DNA of 64,000 nt from Spirochaetales bacterium (GCA_024233785.1 JACKPD010000011.1:10674-74673); one strand, 5' to 3'. Shown: positions 25,755 through 35,049, numbered from the stretch's first letter. Notes: generated by a model not told the origin, from the sequence alone. Numbers and translations: made by a program.

Positions 25755-26300
25755 ATGAAGCTGACTGATAAAATTAAAACCAATGATTACTACATACTGT
25801 GGTTAAAAGATGCCTGGCCGTATTTAACCGGAGCCATATTACTGTCAGTTTTCCAGATTGTGACTTTTGCTGTGACAGGAAACCCTTGGGGTGTATCTGC
25901 TGCATTTGCCAACTGGGGAGCCTGGATATATGAATTTGCAGGCGGTTCGGTAGATAAATGGTATTATTTTGCCAGTGAAGGTGCTAAAAATACTCTGGAA
26001 CGGGGTTTTCTCAATGATTTTGCGTCAATGAGGAATGTAGGCATTATTACCGGGGCTCTTTTCGCGACGCTGATAGCATCCGGTTTCAAATTTAAAAAAT
26101 TCAAATCCTCAAGGCAGGTTCTTGCTGCAATACTTGGCGGTTTATTAATGGGTTACGGGGCAAGAATTGCACAGGGATGCAATATAGGAGCTTTTTACAG
26201 CGGTATATCATCTTTGTCTCTTTCCGGCTGGGTATTTGGTCTTTTCCTTTTTATAGGAGCCATGATCGGCAGCAAATTGCTTGTTAAATATTTTATGTAA
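25755..26300 (+). CDS. YeeE/YedE-family thiosulfate transporter, C-terminal half
   Basis: A 181-residue membrane protein with about five membrane segments. The motif GARIAQGCNIGAFYSG (C142) matches the C-terminal cysteine motif of YeeE transporters, which the upstream half lacks. GGAGGG lies seven bases before the ATG. The three motif cysteines, two in the upstream protein and one here, reproduce the set known from single-chain TsuA. A cytoplasmic or extracellular loop at about 60-90 (FAGGSVDKWYYFASEG) appears particular to this protein. Confidence 0.85.
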   Translation: MKLTDKIKTNDYYILWLKDAWPYLTGAILLSVFQIVTFAVTGNPWGVSAAFANWGAWIYEFAGGSVDKWYYFASEGAKNTLERGFLNDFASMRNVGIITGALFATLIASGFKFKKFKSSRQVLAAILGGLLMGYGARIAQGCNIGAFYSGISSLSLSGWVFGLFLFIGAMIGSKLLVKYFM

Positions 26301-26320
26301 TTAAAAATTAAGGAAAAGTA

Positions 26321-27556
26321 ATGAGAGAAAAAACAAGAGAACGATACGATGTCGTCATTATAGGCGGTGGGGCTTCAGGATTAACGGCAGCGATATACTG
26401 CGGCAGAGCAAGACTAAATACACTTGTAATAGAAAAAGCGCTCATAGGCGGGCTTGCTACTTATACAAATGAAATCGGGAATTTCCCCGGTTTTCCTGAT
26501 TCATTAACCGGGCTTGAACTGATGAACAAGTTTCATCAGCAGGCTAAGAACTTCGGCGTTAATTTCAAGCTGACAGATGTTAAATCCGTCAGAATGGAAA
26601 ATGAAATCAAGGAAGTTGAAACTTTCAGAAATATTTTTGAATGTAAAGTCGTAATAATAGCATCCGGAGGAAGACCAAGAACAACCGGAGCTGTAAACGA
26701 AGAGAAATTTCTTTTTGATAAAGGTATTTCATTTTGCGCCACATGTGACGCTGCGGCAAATACAGATAAAACTGTAATGGTCATCGGAAGCGGTGATGCT
26801 GCTATTGAAGAAGGGATGTTTCTTACAAAATTCGCAAAAAAGGTAATTGTTTCAGTAATTCATGATACTGGCAAAATGGACTGTAATGAGATTGCAAAAG
26901 CACAGGCACTTGCTAACCCTAAAATGGAATTCAAATGGAATACAGTTGTTAATTCCTTTGAAGGAGAGGAGAGACTTGAGAAAGTAATACTAAAAAATCT
27001 TAAGACAGGTGCTCTTGATACAGTAATTGCTGATACATGTTTTGAATTTATTGGTTATCTCCCTAATTCGGAGATTTTCAAGGATCAGTTGAAACTAACT
27101 AAACAGGGCTATATAACAACAGATGAAAAAATGCGGACTGATATTCCCGGTGTATTTGCCTGCGGTGATATAAGGGAAAAAGAACTTAAACAGGTCGCTA
27201 CTGCTGTAGGTGACGGTTCAATTGCCGGTGTTGGTGCTGAAAAATATATAGCGGAATCTGAAATGTTCAGAAATCAGATTATGCAGAAAGAAAAAATTGG
27301 TATGATTTATATCTATTCAGCTATTGATGCTCCCAGCAGGGAACTTATGCCAATGCTTCAGGAAATTGAAAAAGAATTCGAAGATAAGGTTAAACTAAAT
27401 TTTATTGATATTTATAAAGGCAGATCACTTTGCGACAGACTTGACTGTACAGCATCGCCAATGACTATTTTTTATACAAAAGATGGTGTAGTAATTGACG
27501 GTTCTATGGATTGCTCAAAACCTGCGATTGTTGAAAAACTCAAGAGTCTGATATAA
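26321..27556 (+). CDS. Thioredoxin reductase-like flavoprotein with a C-terminal thioredoxin-fold domain
   Basis: Residues 1-310 form a FAD/NAD(P)H-dependent disulfide reductase: FAD-binding VVIIGGGASGLTAA, redox pair C139-x2-C142 in FCATCDAAAN, NADPH-binding VMVIGSGDAAIEEG, and a final GVFACGDI motif. Residues about 325-411 resemble a thioredoxin fold with a cis-Pro in ASPMTIFY, but the expected CxxC is missing (YSAIDAPSREL instead). Cysteines occur elsewhere in it (SLCDRLDCTA). The gene follows the transporter half after 20 bases and is followed by a rhodanese gene. It could reduce persulfide or disulfide on the sulfur relay (inference). Confidence 0.85.
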   Translation: MREKTRERYDVVIIGGGASGLTAAIYCGRARLNTLVIEKALIGGLATYTNEIGNFPGFPDSLTGLELMNKFHQQAKNFGVNFKLTDVKSVRMENEIKEVETFRNIFECKVVIIASGGRPRTTGAVNEEKFLFDKGISFCATCDAAANTDKTVMVIGSGDAAIEEGMFLTKFAKKVIVSVIHDTGKMDCNEIAKAQALANPKMEFKWNTVVNSFEGEERLEKVILKNLKTGALDTVIADTCFEFIGYLPNSEIFKDQLKLTKQGYITTDEKMRTDIPGVFACGDIREKELKQVATAVGDGSIAGVGAEKYIAESEMFRNQIMQKEKIGMIYIYSAIDAPSRELMPMLQEIEKEFEDKVKLNFIDIYKGRSLCDRLDCTASPMTIFYTKDGVVIDGSMDCSKPAIVEKLKSLI

Positions 27557-27565
27557 GGAGGTATT

Positions 27566-28474
27566 GTGAAACTAAAATACGGAATATTTTTTTCAGTTTT
27601 ACTGCTAACTGTGCTGCTTTTCTCCTGCGGACAGAAAGCCCCTGGTGAAATAAATACAGAAATAATCACTGCGAAGGAAGCTTTAAGCCTGATCAGTGAT
27701 AGTAAAACAGTTCTTGTTGATGCCAGAAATTTCCCTGACTACAGTAATGGACATATTGAGGGTGCTGTAAACATTTCAAGAGCAGACATAGTAGTTAATA
27801 CACCCTATATCAATATGCTGGCTCCAGCTGTTCAGATCGAAGAACTGATGGGCAGAAAGGGTATCGATAATTCCATGCTGATTGTTGTATATGATAATAA
27901 CGACAATATGGATTCTGCCAGATTATGGTGGACATTGAAGTATTATGGAAATGATAATGTAAAGGTTGTCAGCGGCGGTCTTAACGCCCTGCTGTCAGTT
28001 GGTGCAAAAGTATCAGATCAGGCTGCCTCAAGAGAAGCTAAGACATATGGTATTACAGAAGAAAGAAAGAATATGATTGCAGTCAGGGATGATTTGCGGG
28101 AGCTTGTCGATAATCCGCGTTCGGAAGCTGTAATTATTGATACAAGGTCACAGAAAGAATATGAAGAAGGTACAATACCAGGATCAATTCTTTTAGACTA
28201 TAAGGATAATAATTTCAGTGACGGCACTTATAAGACGGTGCAGCAGATAAGGATAAGATATCTTCAGGAGAAGATTGACTATGATAAGGAGATTTATATG
28301 TACTGTAAAACTTCGATAAGAGGTGCTCAGACATATCTTGCTCTTTATAACGCAGGTTACAGAAACCTGAAATTATATGACGGAGCATGGGTTGAGTGGA
28401 TTGCAAACCCCATGAATCCAGTGTTTAAACCGGAAAAACCGGTTTATATGATTAATTCATCAGATAATTCATAA
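27566..28474 (+). CDS. Double-rhodanese lipoprotein
   Basis: The start is a GTG with AGGAGG eight bases upstream (27557-27562). A signal peptide ends in the lipobox LLFSC, so Cys21 should be lipid-modified. Two rhodanese domains follow (about 30-155 and 165-300). In the first, the active cysteine position holds YDNNDN, so it is inactive. The second has YCKTSIRGA (about C248), a likely catalytic loop. This is the organisation of thiosulfate sulfurtransferases. It lies in the sulfur operon and probably acts outside the cytoplasmic membrane on thiosulfate or persulfide. Confidence 0.88.
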   Translation: MKLKYGIFFSVLLLTVLLFSCGQKAPGEINTEIITAKEALSLISDSKTVLVDARNFPDYSNGHIEGAVNISRADIVVNTPYINMLAPAVQIEELMGRKGIDNSMLIVVYDNNDNMDSARLWWTLKYYGNDNVKVVSGGLNALLSVGAKVSDQAASREAKTYGITEERKNMIAVRDDLRELVDNPRSEAVIIDTRSQKEYEEGTIPGSILLDYKDNNFSDGTYKTVQQIRIRYLQEKIDYDKEIYMYCKTSIRGAQTYLALYNAGYRNLKLYDGAWVEWIANPMNPVFKPEKPVYMINSSDNS

Positions 28475-28505
28475 AAAAATTATAATAATAAGAAGAGGTA
28501 TTTTA

Positions 28506-29453
28506 ATGAAAAAATTTTTATTTTTAAAGATCGCGCTTATAATGCTGCTAAGTACTACAGCATCTACTGTTTGGGCTACAGGAGCTAAAGAAGCACCTGC
28601 CGCATCCCCTGCTGCAGAAATGAAAGTAAATTATGCTGCAGAAGCGGTAAAAAATTATTATGCAGATCTGGCTGCACATACAAACTATCAGATCAAGGAA
28701 GCTGACTTTGTTGAAAAAGTAAAAGCTGGTGAACAGATGTTTGTAATTGATGCAAGATCAGCGGCGGATTATGCGAAAGGCCATGTAAAAGGGGCAGTTA
28801 GTGTACCATGGGGTATGCCTGTTGCTGAAAAACTTGCATATCTTCCCCATGAAGGGAATGTATACATCTACTGCTATTCAGGTCAGACAGCTGCTCAGGC
28901 AGGTATGCTGATGAACGCGGCTGGTGTTCCTGTGAAATCTGTGGCTTTCGGCTGGAACTTCGGAATTTCAAAAGTTCCCGGCTATGAGGCTATTACAACA
29001 ACTGAAGCAACTGAGCTTAATATGTCAAAAAAATATGATGTGAATCCTGTTATAGCAAAAAAAGTTACTGAATATTTTGAGAGATTCGCATCGATCAAGG
29101 ACACACCTTTTGCCAGCAATATTATCAGCGAAGCAAATGCTAAAGCTATTTTTGATGCTAAAGATAAATCAGCTGTTTTTGTATCAATCAGAAGAGCTGA
29201 AGATTATGCGAAAGGGCACATTGAAGGTGCGATTAATATACCGTTTGCATCAGGTATGGATTCTTCTTTTCAGTCCCTGCCTTCAGATAAAAAAATTATA
29301 ATCTACTGTTATTCAGGCCAGACTGCGGGGCAGACTGTAGCAGCTTTAAGGCTTCTCGGTTATGACGCTGTATCCCTGAAAGGCGGAATGGGTGTTCCCA
29401 AGAATGCCCCAATGGGATGGACAAACCAGGGTTATCCTGTAGTTGCCCAGTAA
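28506..29453 (+). CDS. Exported tandem rhodanese protein
   Basis: The 315-residue protein has a signal peptide (1-25, ending VWA) and two rhodanese domains (about 55-155 and 205-310). Both retain an identical active loop, YCYSGQTA (about C123 and C268), in contrast to the lipoprotein upstream. Bound sulfur could be passed between the domains. It is the last gene of the sulfur operon, 31 bases after the previous one, and is followed by two hairpins. Confidence 0.9.
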   Translation: MKKFLFLKIALIMLLSTTASTVWATGAKEAPAASPAAEMKVNYAAEAVKNYYADLAAHTNYQIKEADFVEKVKAGEQMFVIDARSAADYAKGHVKGAVSVPWGMPVAEKLAYLPHEGNVYIYCYSGQTAAQAGMLMNAAGVPVKSVAFGWNFGISKVPGYEAITTTEATELNMSKKYDVNPVIAKKVTEYFERFASIKDTPFASNIISEANAKAIFDAKDKSAVFVSIRRAEDYAKGHIEGAINIPFASGMDSSFQSLPSDKKIIIYCYSGQTAGQTVAALRLLGYDAVSLKGGMGVPKNAPMGWTNQGYPVVAQ

Positions 29454-29475
29454 TAAGTAATTTGTTTTAAGATGA

Positions 29476-29494
29476 CAATAGCTTCCTGCTATTG
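29476..29494. repeat. Hairpin after the rhodanese gene
   Basis: CAATAGC and GCTATTG are perfect seven-base arms around TTCCT, directly after the stop codon. It may protect the mRNA 3' end. Confidence 0.5.
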
Positions 29495-29505
29495 AAAATT
29501 AATAG

Positions 29506-29543
29506 AGCTGCCGTAAATGAATATTCAGAACGGCAGCTTTTTT
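29506..29543 (+). terminator. Terminator of the sulfur operon
   Basis: AGCTGCCG pairs with CGGCAGCT across a 17-base loop and is followed by a T run. Confidence 0.85.
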
Positions 29544-29583
29544 ATGTAAACTTTTCTCAACTGCTGATAAAATATTTTAAATT

Positions 29584-31242
29584 ATGAATCAATCAAAAAG
29601 TAAACTGATATTTTTTTTATTGGGACTTTATTTTTTTCTCAATCTCTTTTTTCTTGATTCATATCCTTTTGTACATTCAGATGAAGCATGGCTGGCTTCC
29701 CTTACACGTTCAATAATAACTGAAAAAAATCCTGCTGCTACGGAAGAGTTTTTCAGGTCAACAGATAGATTTCCGCATGCGGTAAAGCTGCTGTTTCATA
29801 TATTTCAGGCACCATTTCTAATGATGGATTTTTCAATTAATACAGCTAGGTTGTTTTCGATTATAGCATCAGTCTGCGTCCTCTATTTTCTTAATTTATT
29901 AATAAAACAATATATCAGTTCCAGTTTTATCAGAATATTTACTCTACTTTTAATACTTACTGATATTCAGTATATCTACATATCCCGTTTTGCCAGACAG
30001 GAAATAATTATTTATCTTTTTGCGGTGATACAGCTTGTTATTATTTCAAGTATCAATAAAGATAATTTTAGGAGAGTTATTTTATCGTCATCGTTTTTAT
30101 CCGGTATTTCCATCTTTATACATCCGAACAGTTTTATTATTTTTACAGGAGTAATTCCTTATTTTGCTGTTACTCTTTTATATAAAAAGCATAAAATCTC
30201 CAAAATATTGAGAAATATCGCAATATTTATTTTTATCACTATAATCTTTGGTGCAATAGCTCTATCTGTAAGCTTAATCATGGATAAGGATTTTTTTAAT
30301 CACTATTATAATTTTGGATCAAGTCACGGTGTAGGGGATTCTTTATTTATTAAATTGCTTGTTTTTCCAAGATTTTTATACAAGATATATAATCAGGTCC
30401 AGGGAACGTATTATCTCCCTGATGTCAGAGTCCAATTTCATTTATTTGCAGCAGCCCTTATTATTGCTTTTTTTCTGTCTTTTTCAATAAAAAATTCAAA
30501 AAACCGTATTTTACCTCTAGTAATATTTTCTGCCGGTATTGCTGCAGGAATAATTATTATTGGAAAATACAGCCCTCCATCAATCTTTTTCCTCTTTCCA
30601 GTGTTATGGATTTTATTGGGGACGGAGGCAGACATCCTTTTTAATTTGAGAATGGGGAAGGTTGCACTCCCTGTTGAGATGAAAACAGGGACGGAGGATA
30701 ATTTTAAAAACAAAGAAACAGCTAAAACAAAAAATAATATTGTTTTTTTTCCATTCATTCTCTTAATATCTTTTTCATTTTTATTGTTTTACCAGATTAC
30801 AAAGGCATATACAGAGGTAAATAGCTGGAAAGATATCAGCTATAATGAGTATTCCATGGAAATAGCAGATTATACAGGTAATAGCGGAAAAGTTCTTGCA
30901 AACACAAATCTGGCTTTTTCTTTAGATTACGGGAGACTTTGTTCATACAGCGATCTTGATCAGGTAATAGCAAAAAAATTAAAATTCAGTGATTATATTG
31001 AATTAAACAAAATTGAATATATCATCTGGACAGAAGAACTGGATATTATAGCGAAGGAAAGACCAGTATGGAACGATCTTTATGGTAACATTTACAGTTA
31101 TTATGATGATGCAGTCTCTTTTCTTGATAACAAATGTACTCTTGTCAAAGATTTTAGAAATAAAATATATCCGGTCAGAATTGTTGATTACATGAAAAAA
31201 AGAGAATACCAGGTGAAAATTTATAAAGTCCATCCAGGCTGA
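29584..31242 (+). CDS. ArnT/PMT-like membrane glycosyltransferase (GT39/GT83 type)
   Basis: The 552-residue protein has about ten to twelve membrane segments and the DE motif of lipid-phosphate-sugar-dependent transferases in the first external loop (HSDEAW, D33-E34). It should transfer a sugar from a polyprenyl-phosphate carrier to an envelope acceptor. A hydrophilic stretch (about 345-385) between two membrane segments contains two GGGACGGAGG motifs, read as GTEA and GTED, and looks like an insertion. The C-terminal soluble part is about 130 residues. The GT2 and two small EamA-like proteins needed for an Arn-like route lie on the opposite strand nearby, but the acceptor is unknown. Confidence 0.8.
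   Translation: MNQSKSKLIFFLLGLYFFLNLFFLDSYPFVHSDEAWLASLTRSIITEKNPAATEEFFRSTDRFPHAVKLLFHIFQAPFLMMDFSINTARLFSIIASVCVLYFLNLLIKQYISSSFIRIFTLLLILTDIQYIYISRFARQEIIIYLFAVIQLVIISSINKDNFRRVILSSSFLSGISIFIHPNSFIIFTGVIPYFAVTLLYKKHKISKILRNIAIFIFITIIFGAIALSVSLIMDKDFFNHYYNFGSSHGVGDSLFIKLLVFPRFLYKIYNQVQGTYYLPDVRVQFHLFAAALIIAFFLSFSIKNSKNRILPLVIFSAGIAAGIIIIGKYSPPSIFFLFPVLWILLGTEADILFNLRMGKVALPVEMKTGTEDNFKNKETAKTKNNIVFFPFILLISFSFLLFYQITKAYTEVNSWKDISYNEYSMEIADYTGNSGKVLANTNLAFSLDYGRLCSYSDLDQVIAKKLKFSDYIELNKIEYIIWTEELDIIAKERPVWNDLYGNIYSYYDDAVSFLDNKCTLVKDFRNKIYPVRIVDYMKKREYQVKIYKVHPG
30619..30628 (+). repeat. GGGACGGAGG motif copy 8 (in glycosyltransferase gene)
   Basis: Exact match with an extra leading G, sense, read ggg acg gag in frame (Gly-Thr-Glu). 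Confidence 0.75.
30688..30697 (+). repeat. GGGACGGAGG motif copy 9 (in glycosyltransferase gene)
   Basis: Exact match 69 bases (23 codons) after copy 8, in the same frame (Gly-Thr-Glu). The stem CCCTGTT/AACAGGG (30670-30690) overlaps its 5' end. Confidence 0.75.
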
Positions 31243-31280
31243 ACTGTATCTGTAAAAAGATGGAAGGATTTATTAAGGAA

Positions 31281-32036
31281 TTACGGCTCATCAATAAAGG
31301 AATAAAGTTTATTGTAAAAGTCTGAAAATCCGGTAACTGAAAAATCTGAAATTCCTGAAAAATTGTTTTTTGTCTGATAAGCGATAGTACCTGATTTGCC
31401 CATAACAGCAATATCTGTTGCAAGAAAAATAGCTTCATGGATATCATGTGTTACAAATATAACTGTCAAATCAGTTTTTTCTTTAATTTCAAGGACAAGT
31501 TTATGGAGTTTTTTTCTTGTCTGGGCATCGAGACTCCCGAATGGTTCATCCATCAGAAGAAGATCCGGTGATGTTGCAAGCGCCCTGGCAATTCCAGCTC
31601 TTTTTTTCATCCCTCCTGAAAGTCTGTGCGGGTAATAGTTTTCAAATCCTGTGAGATGTACCTTATTTATTATATCCAATGCAATCTTTTCTCTGCCGTT
31701 TATATTGGATAATCTCAAGGGCATTGAAATATTCTCAATAACATTAAGCCATGGGAAAAGCTGATTATCGTCCTGAAATATTAAAATACGGCCTGCATCG
31801 GGATTTTTAAGTACTTTCCCGTCAAAAAGCACTTTACCGGCAGATGGAGGAACCAATGACGCGATAATTTTCAGGAGTGTAGTTTTTCCGCATCCAGAGG
31901 GACCAAGAATACAGAGTAGAGATTTTTTCTGAATATTGAAAGAAATGTTGTCTATGACTTTCCTGGGTTCCTTTATTCCCTGATTATCATCATTATATGA
32001 AAAATAAAGATTTTTAATTTCAAGATAATCATTCAT
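31281..32036 (-). CDS. ABC transporter ATPase, NitT/TauT type
   Basis: The 251-residue ATPase has Walker A GPSGCGKTT, a Q-loop in FQDDNQLFPWLN, signature LSGGMKKRAGIARAL, Walker B LLLMDEPFGSLD and an H-loop in FVTHD, all intact. The ATG at 32036 overlaps the permease stop (ATGA), which is why it is chosen over an upstream ATG in the same frame. Together with the permease and lipoprotein genes upstream, it forms an importer of the nitrate/sulfonate/taurine or thiamine-precursor class. It ends the seven-gene minus-strand operon. Confidence 0.93.
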   Translation of the reverse strand: MNDYLEIKNLYFSYNDDNQGIKEPRKVIDNISFNIQKKSLLCILGPSGCGKTTLLKIIASLVPPSAGKVLFDGKVLKNPDAGRILIFQDDNQLFPWLNVIENISMPLRLSNINGREKIALDIINKVHLTGFENYYPHRLSGGMKKRAGIARALATSPDLLLMDEPFGSLDAQTRKKLHKLVLEIKEKTDLTVIFVTHDIHEAIFLATDIAVMGKSGTIAYQTKNNFSGISDFSVTGFSDFYNKLYSFIDEP

Positions 32037-32803
32037 ATGGACATTCCCCATTTTTTCACTGTTTTGTTTTCAAGAATGGTGAAAAAAACTTCTTCAGTCA
32101 GTATTCCTGCAACTACAATAACGAGAAGTCCTGCAAACAGCCCTGATGAATCCATAAAAACCCTTTTATTATATAAAAACCACCCGATGCCGCCTTTCCC
32201 TCCGGCAGCGCCAAAAAGCATTTCTGCACTTATCAGTGCGCGCCATGATCTTGCAAATGCTATGCGTGAACCTGCAAGAAAATAGGGAAGAGATGCCGGA
32301 AGAGTAATTTTTAAAAATCTGTCCTTTTTCCCCATTGAATAATTATCTGCGACAAGAGTATATGTTGCCGGAATTGATCTATAGCCTGTATACAGGTTTG
32401 TAATCAGAGGCCAGATAACGGAATGAAGGACAATTATCAGTATTGATTCGATTCCTGTACCTACCCATAAAAGCAGTACTGGTAAAAGTGCTATTCCTGG
32501 AAGTGGATGGAAAACTGAAATTACAAATTTTAGAAATGATTCAAATATTGCAGAGGAATGCGCTGCCATTACAGCTATCATGGCAAGAATAATACCTGCT
32601 GTAATACCAAAAGCAATAACTGCGAAAGAAAGTAAAAGCTGAATTGCAATACCTTCACTGGAAAATGCATGGAAAAGGGATTTTATTATTGATAATAGTG
32701 ATGGATAGACTAGCGGTGAAAAATTCCCGGTAAGCCTTACTGTTTCCCATAGGACAATAAATAAACATACCCAGAGAAATTTTAACAGTATTGGCTTTTT
32801 CAT
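32033..32803 (-). CDS. ABC transporter permease, NitT/TauT type
   Basis: A 256-residue permease with six membrane segments and the coupling-helix motif near 180-200 (SLPYFLAGSRIAFARSWRALISAEML), typical of SsuC/TauC-like permeases. The ATG overlaps the stop of the binding protein gene (ATGA) and its own stop overlaps the ATPase start. Substrate is unknown. Confidence 0.92.
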   Translation of the reverse strand: MKKPILLKFLWVCLFIVLWETVRLTGNFSPLVYPSLLSIIKSLFHAFSSEGIAIQLLLSFAVIAFGITAGIILAMIAVMAAHSSAIFESFLKFVISVFHPLPGIALLPVLLLWVGTGIESILIIVLHSVIWPLITNLYTGYRSIPATYTLVADNYSMGKKDRFLKITLPASLPYFLAGSRIAFARSWRALISAEMLFGAAGGKGGIGWFLYNKRVFMDSSGLFAGLLVIVVAGILTEEVFFTILENKTVKKWGMSI

Positions 32804-33762
32804 TTATAATAAATACCGGTAAAATTTATTTCAGGCTTAACATAACCGCTTTTTTTCATATAATCAATAAAAATATCAGTACCGTTTATTTCTGTAGAAT
32901 ATATAATATCGTCCCGTTTAATATATTCCAGTATTTCTTCCTTATCTGACTGATATTCCACTGACAGTATTTCAGCAGATCTATCCGGTTCATTTTTAAT
33001 AATTTCCGATGCTTTTTTAATTGCATTAATAATTGCTGCCACTGCTTCAGGACTTTTGGATGAGAAGCTGTCTGTTACTGTTCCGACAGCAAAGGTAAAA
33101 TCACTGCCGGCCGCTTCCTTCCCGTTTAATATCAGCCTGAACCCTGGTATTTTCAGTTCCTGCATAATAAAAGGGGGTGATGTAAAGTGGGCTGTAACAT
33201 CTTTTTTCTGTAAAAGCGCATTCATTCCATCAGGGTGCGCCATTGTAATAAGCATATTGTCGAAATAGCCGGCATTACCAAGGTGTTTTTCCGCCGCCAT
33301 TGAAAGAAGCATATGCTGAATACTTCCGGGTTGTGGAAGTGCTATTCTGTCGTTGTCTGTAAAATCAGAAAGTGTTTTTATACTATCCTTCCATGTTACC
33401 AGCCCGACAGGCACAGAACTTAATCCTGTAAACATTTTCCATTTCATACCGTTGCTGTACCCGATTAAAAAAGGAGGGATTGCCATAAATCCGACATCAA
33501 GGTTTCCTGAAAGCATTGCTTCTCTTATTGATGCTGTGTTTACGAGTTTTTCCCATTTTATTTCCCATCCGGGAAGTTCCTTATCAAGAATTTTGTCTGC
33601 CCTTATTATCTGAAGCGGGGCATAAGCAAGCCCGAACTGTTCCGCGATAACCAGTTTTTTATTGTCCCCGGTATCATTTTTTCCGCTGCATGAAACAATA
33701 AAAAGTATTCCGGAAAGCAAAAATAAAAATATTATAGGCGGCAGTACTTTTTGCTTAAACAC
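32800..33762 (-). CDS. ABC transporter substrate-binding lipoprotein
   Basis: The start is a GTG at 33762, with AGGAG eight bases ahead. The signal peptide ends in the lipobox FIVSC. The mature protein belongs to the SsuA/THI5/NMT1-like binding-protein superfamily, as shown by EQFGLAYAPLQI near the N-terminus and VGFMAIPPFLIGYSNG (about 95-110), in which two-lobe proteins of this class bind sulfonates, nitrate or pyrimidine precursors. The gene overlaps the ATP-grasp gene by eight bases, so transport and the ligase may act in one pathway (inference). Confidence 0.88.
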   Translation of the reverse strand: MFKQKVLPPIIFLFLLSGILFIVSCSGKNDTGDNKKLVIAEQFGLAYAPLQIIRADKILDKELPGWEIKWEKLVNTASIREAMLSGNLDVGFMAIPPFLIGYSNGMKWKMFTGLSSVPVGLVTWKDSIKTLSDFTDNDRIALPQPGSIQHMLLSMAAEKHLGNAGYFDNMLITMAHPDGMNALLQKKDVTAHFTSPPFIMQELKIPGFRLILNGKEAAGSDFTFAVGTVTDSFSSKSPEAVAAIINAIKKASEIIKNEPDRSAEILSVEYQSDKEEILEYIKRDDIIYSTEINGTDIFIDYMKKSGYVKPEINFTGIYYK

Positions 33763-35044
33763 TAAAACGTCTCCTTGTTTTATAACTCAGTAAATTAAAA
33801 TCACTGATTAAAAGATTTAATCCCTTATCATCAATAATTTTCGTGTTATCAATAAACTGTTTGATAGAACTGTTTAGGGTATTTATATTACAATTTTTCA
33901 GTATTGCATATCCAGCTCTTTGTGTTGAATTCGCAACAGGATTTATTTTTACATTGCTATTAATTATGAATTTTGCAGAAATAATATTGTTATCCTGTTC
34001 CGCATAGTCAGGAAATGACAGCTGCTTAATCAGACCTGGTTTGGAAAAAAGGAGCAGGGTGGTGAAATATTCTCCGTTGAAAAATAATGCAGAGGGTTTT
34101 ATTCCGCTGAATATTTTATCCGGAATTTTCTCTCCTAAAGAACCTTTAATTAATATTTCTGCAATATCTATTCCTGATGCATGAGGCATAAATTCATCTT
34201 CATACGCTCCCCCGAGCCTGCATGCTATTTCGTTAACATATATCCCGTCCTTGCCTATCAGATATTGGAAATATATTGGTCCGTTTTCAATTTTGAAAGC
34301 TTTTATTATATTTTCTGTAAGCCTGATTATCTCATCTTTGCGGGAAGAAACATAGGCTGAAGGATATTGATGTGATGAGCAAATACCTATAGAAGGTAAA
34401 TTATTAAAAGTAACCCTGTCTGTCACACTCAATATATACAGCCTGTTTTCTTTTACCCATCCGCTTAATGTTATCTCATCTGAATCATAATATTCTTCAA
34501 GAATAACAGAAGTTTCTCTTGAAAAAGATAGCGCATACTCAATATTGGAAAGGACATCCTTACAGGTGTTTAATTTCATAACACCCCGCTGTCCCTGACT
34601 GTCAAGCGGTTTAAGGACAAAGGGAGGCTTGAGAACCTGAATATCAGTTTTTTTTGAATTTTTATCCAAAAGTATATAGTCGGCTGTTTTAATTTCTGCT
34701 GATTTAAAAACAGCTTTCATATATTTTTTGTTAGTCACCGCAAGTGCTTTTTCGGGTGTTAAAAACTGGGGAAGTGAAAGTTTATGTGCTATATATGCGC
34801 TTGTAAATACCGGCTGGTCAGTTCCGGCAGTAGCAACAGCATCAATTGAATTTTTTTCCGCAGCCTTTAGCGCTCCCTTATAGTCAAAAGTGCTGACTTT
34901 TTCGAACTTACTGCAGAATTTCCTTCCAGGCGCATCTGGATTTATATCTGCCAGAATTGTAAAAAGGCCCATGCTTTTTGATTTTTTAATAAGATTTATC
35001 TGGCTGCTGCCGCCGCCGAGTATTAATATGGATTTTTTATCCAT
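33755..35044 (-). CDS. ATP-grasp ligase
   Basis: The 429-residue protein begins with a Rossmann-like LILGGGSSQINLIKKSKSMG, as in PurK/carbamoyl-phosphate-synthase-like ATP-grasp enzymes. The ATP-grasp core (about 105-310) includes FVLKPLDSQGQRGVMKL, a glycine-rich strand, and YVNEIACRLGGAYEDEF for metal and ATP binding. Such enzymes join a carboxylate to an amine, thiol or amino acid. Neither the acid nor the nucleophile can be recognised. It is five bases from the GT2 gene, and overlaps the ABC binding protein gene. Confidence 0.85.
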   Translation of the reverse strand: MDKKSILILGGGSSQINLIKKSKSMGLFTILADINPDAPGRKFCSKFEKVSTFDYKGALKAAEKNSIDAVATAGTDQPVFTSAYIAHKLSLPQFLTPEKALAVTNKKYMKAVFKSAEIKTADYILLDKNSKKTDIQVLKPPFVLKPLDSQGQRGVMKLNTCKDVLSNIEYALSFSRETSVILEEYYDSDEITLSGWVKENRLYILSVTDRVTFNNLPSIGICSSHQYPSAYVSSRKDEIIRLTENIIKAFKIENGPIYFQYLIGKDGIYVNEIACRLGGAYEDEFMPHASGIDIAEILIKGSLGEKIPDKIFSGIKPSALFFNGEYFTTLLLFSKPGLIKQLSFPDYAEQDNNIISAKFIINSNVKINPVANSTQRAGYAILKNCNINTLNSSIKQFIDNTKIIDDKGLNLLISDFNLLSYKTRRRFSV

Positions 35045-35049
35045 TTTAA

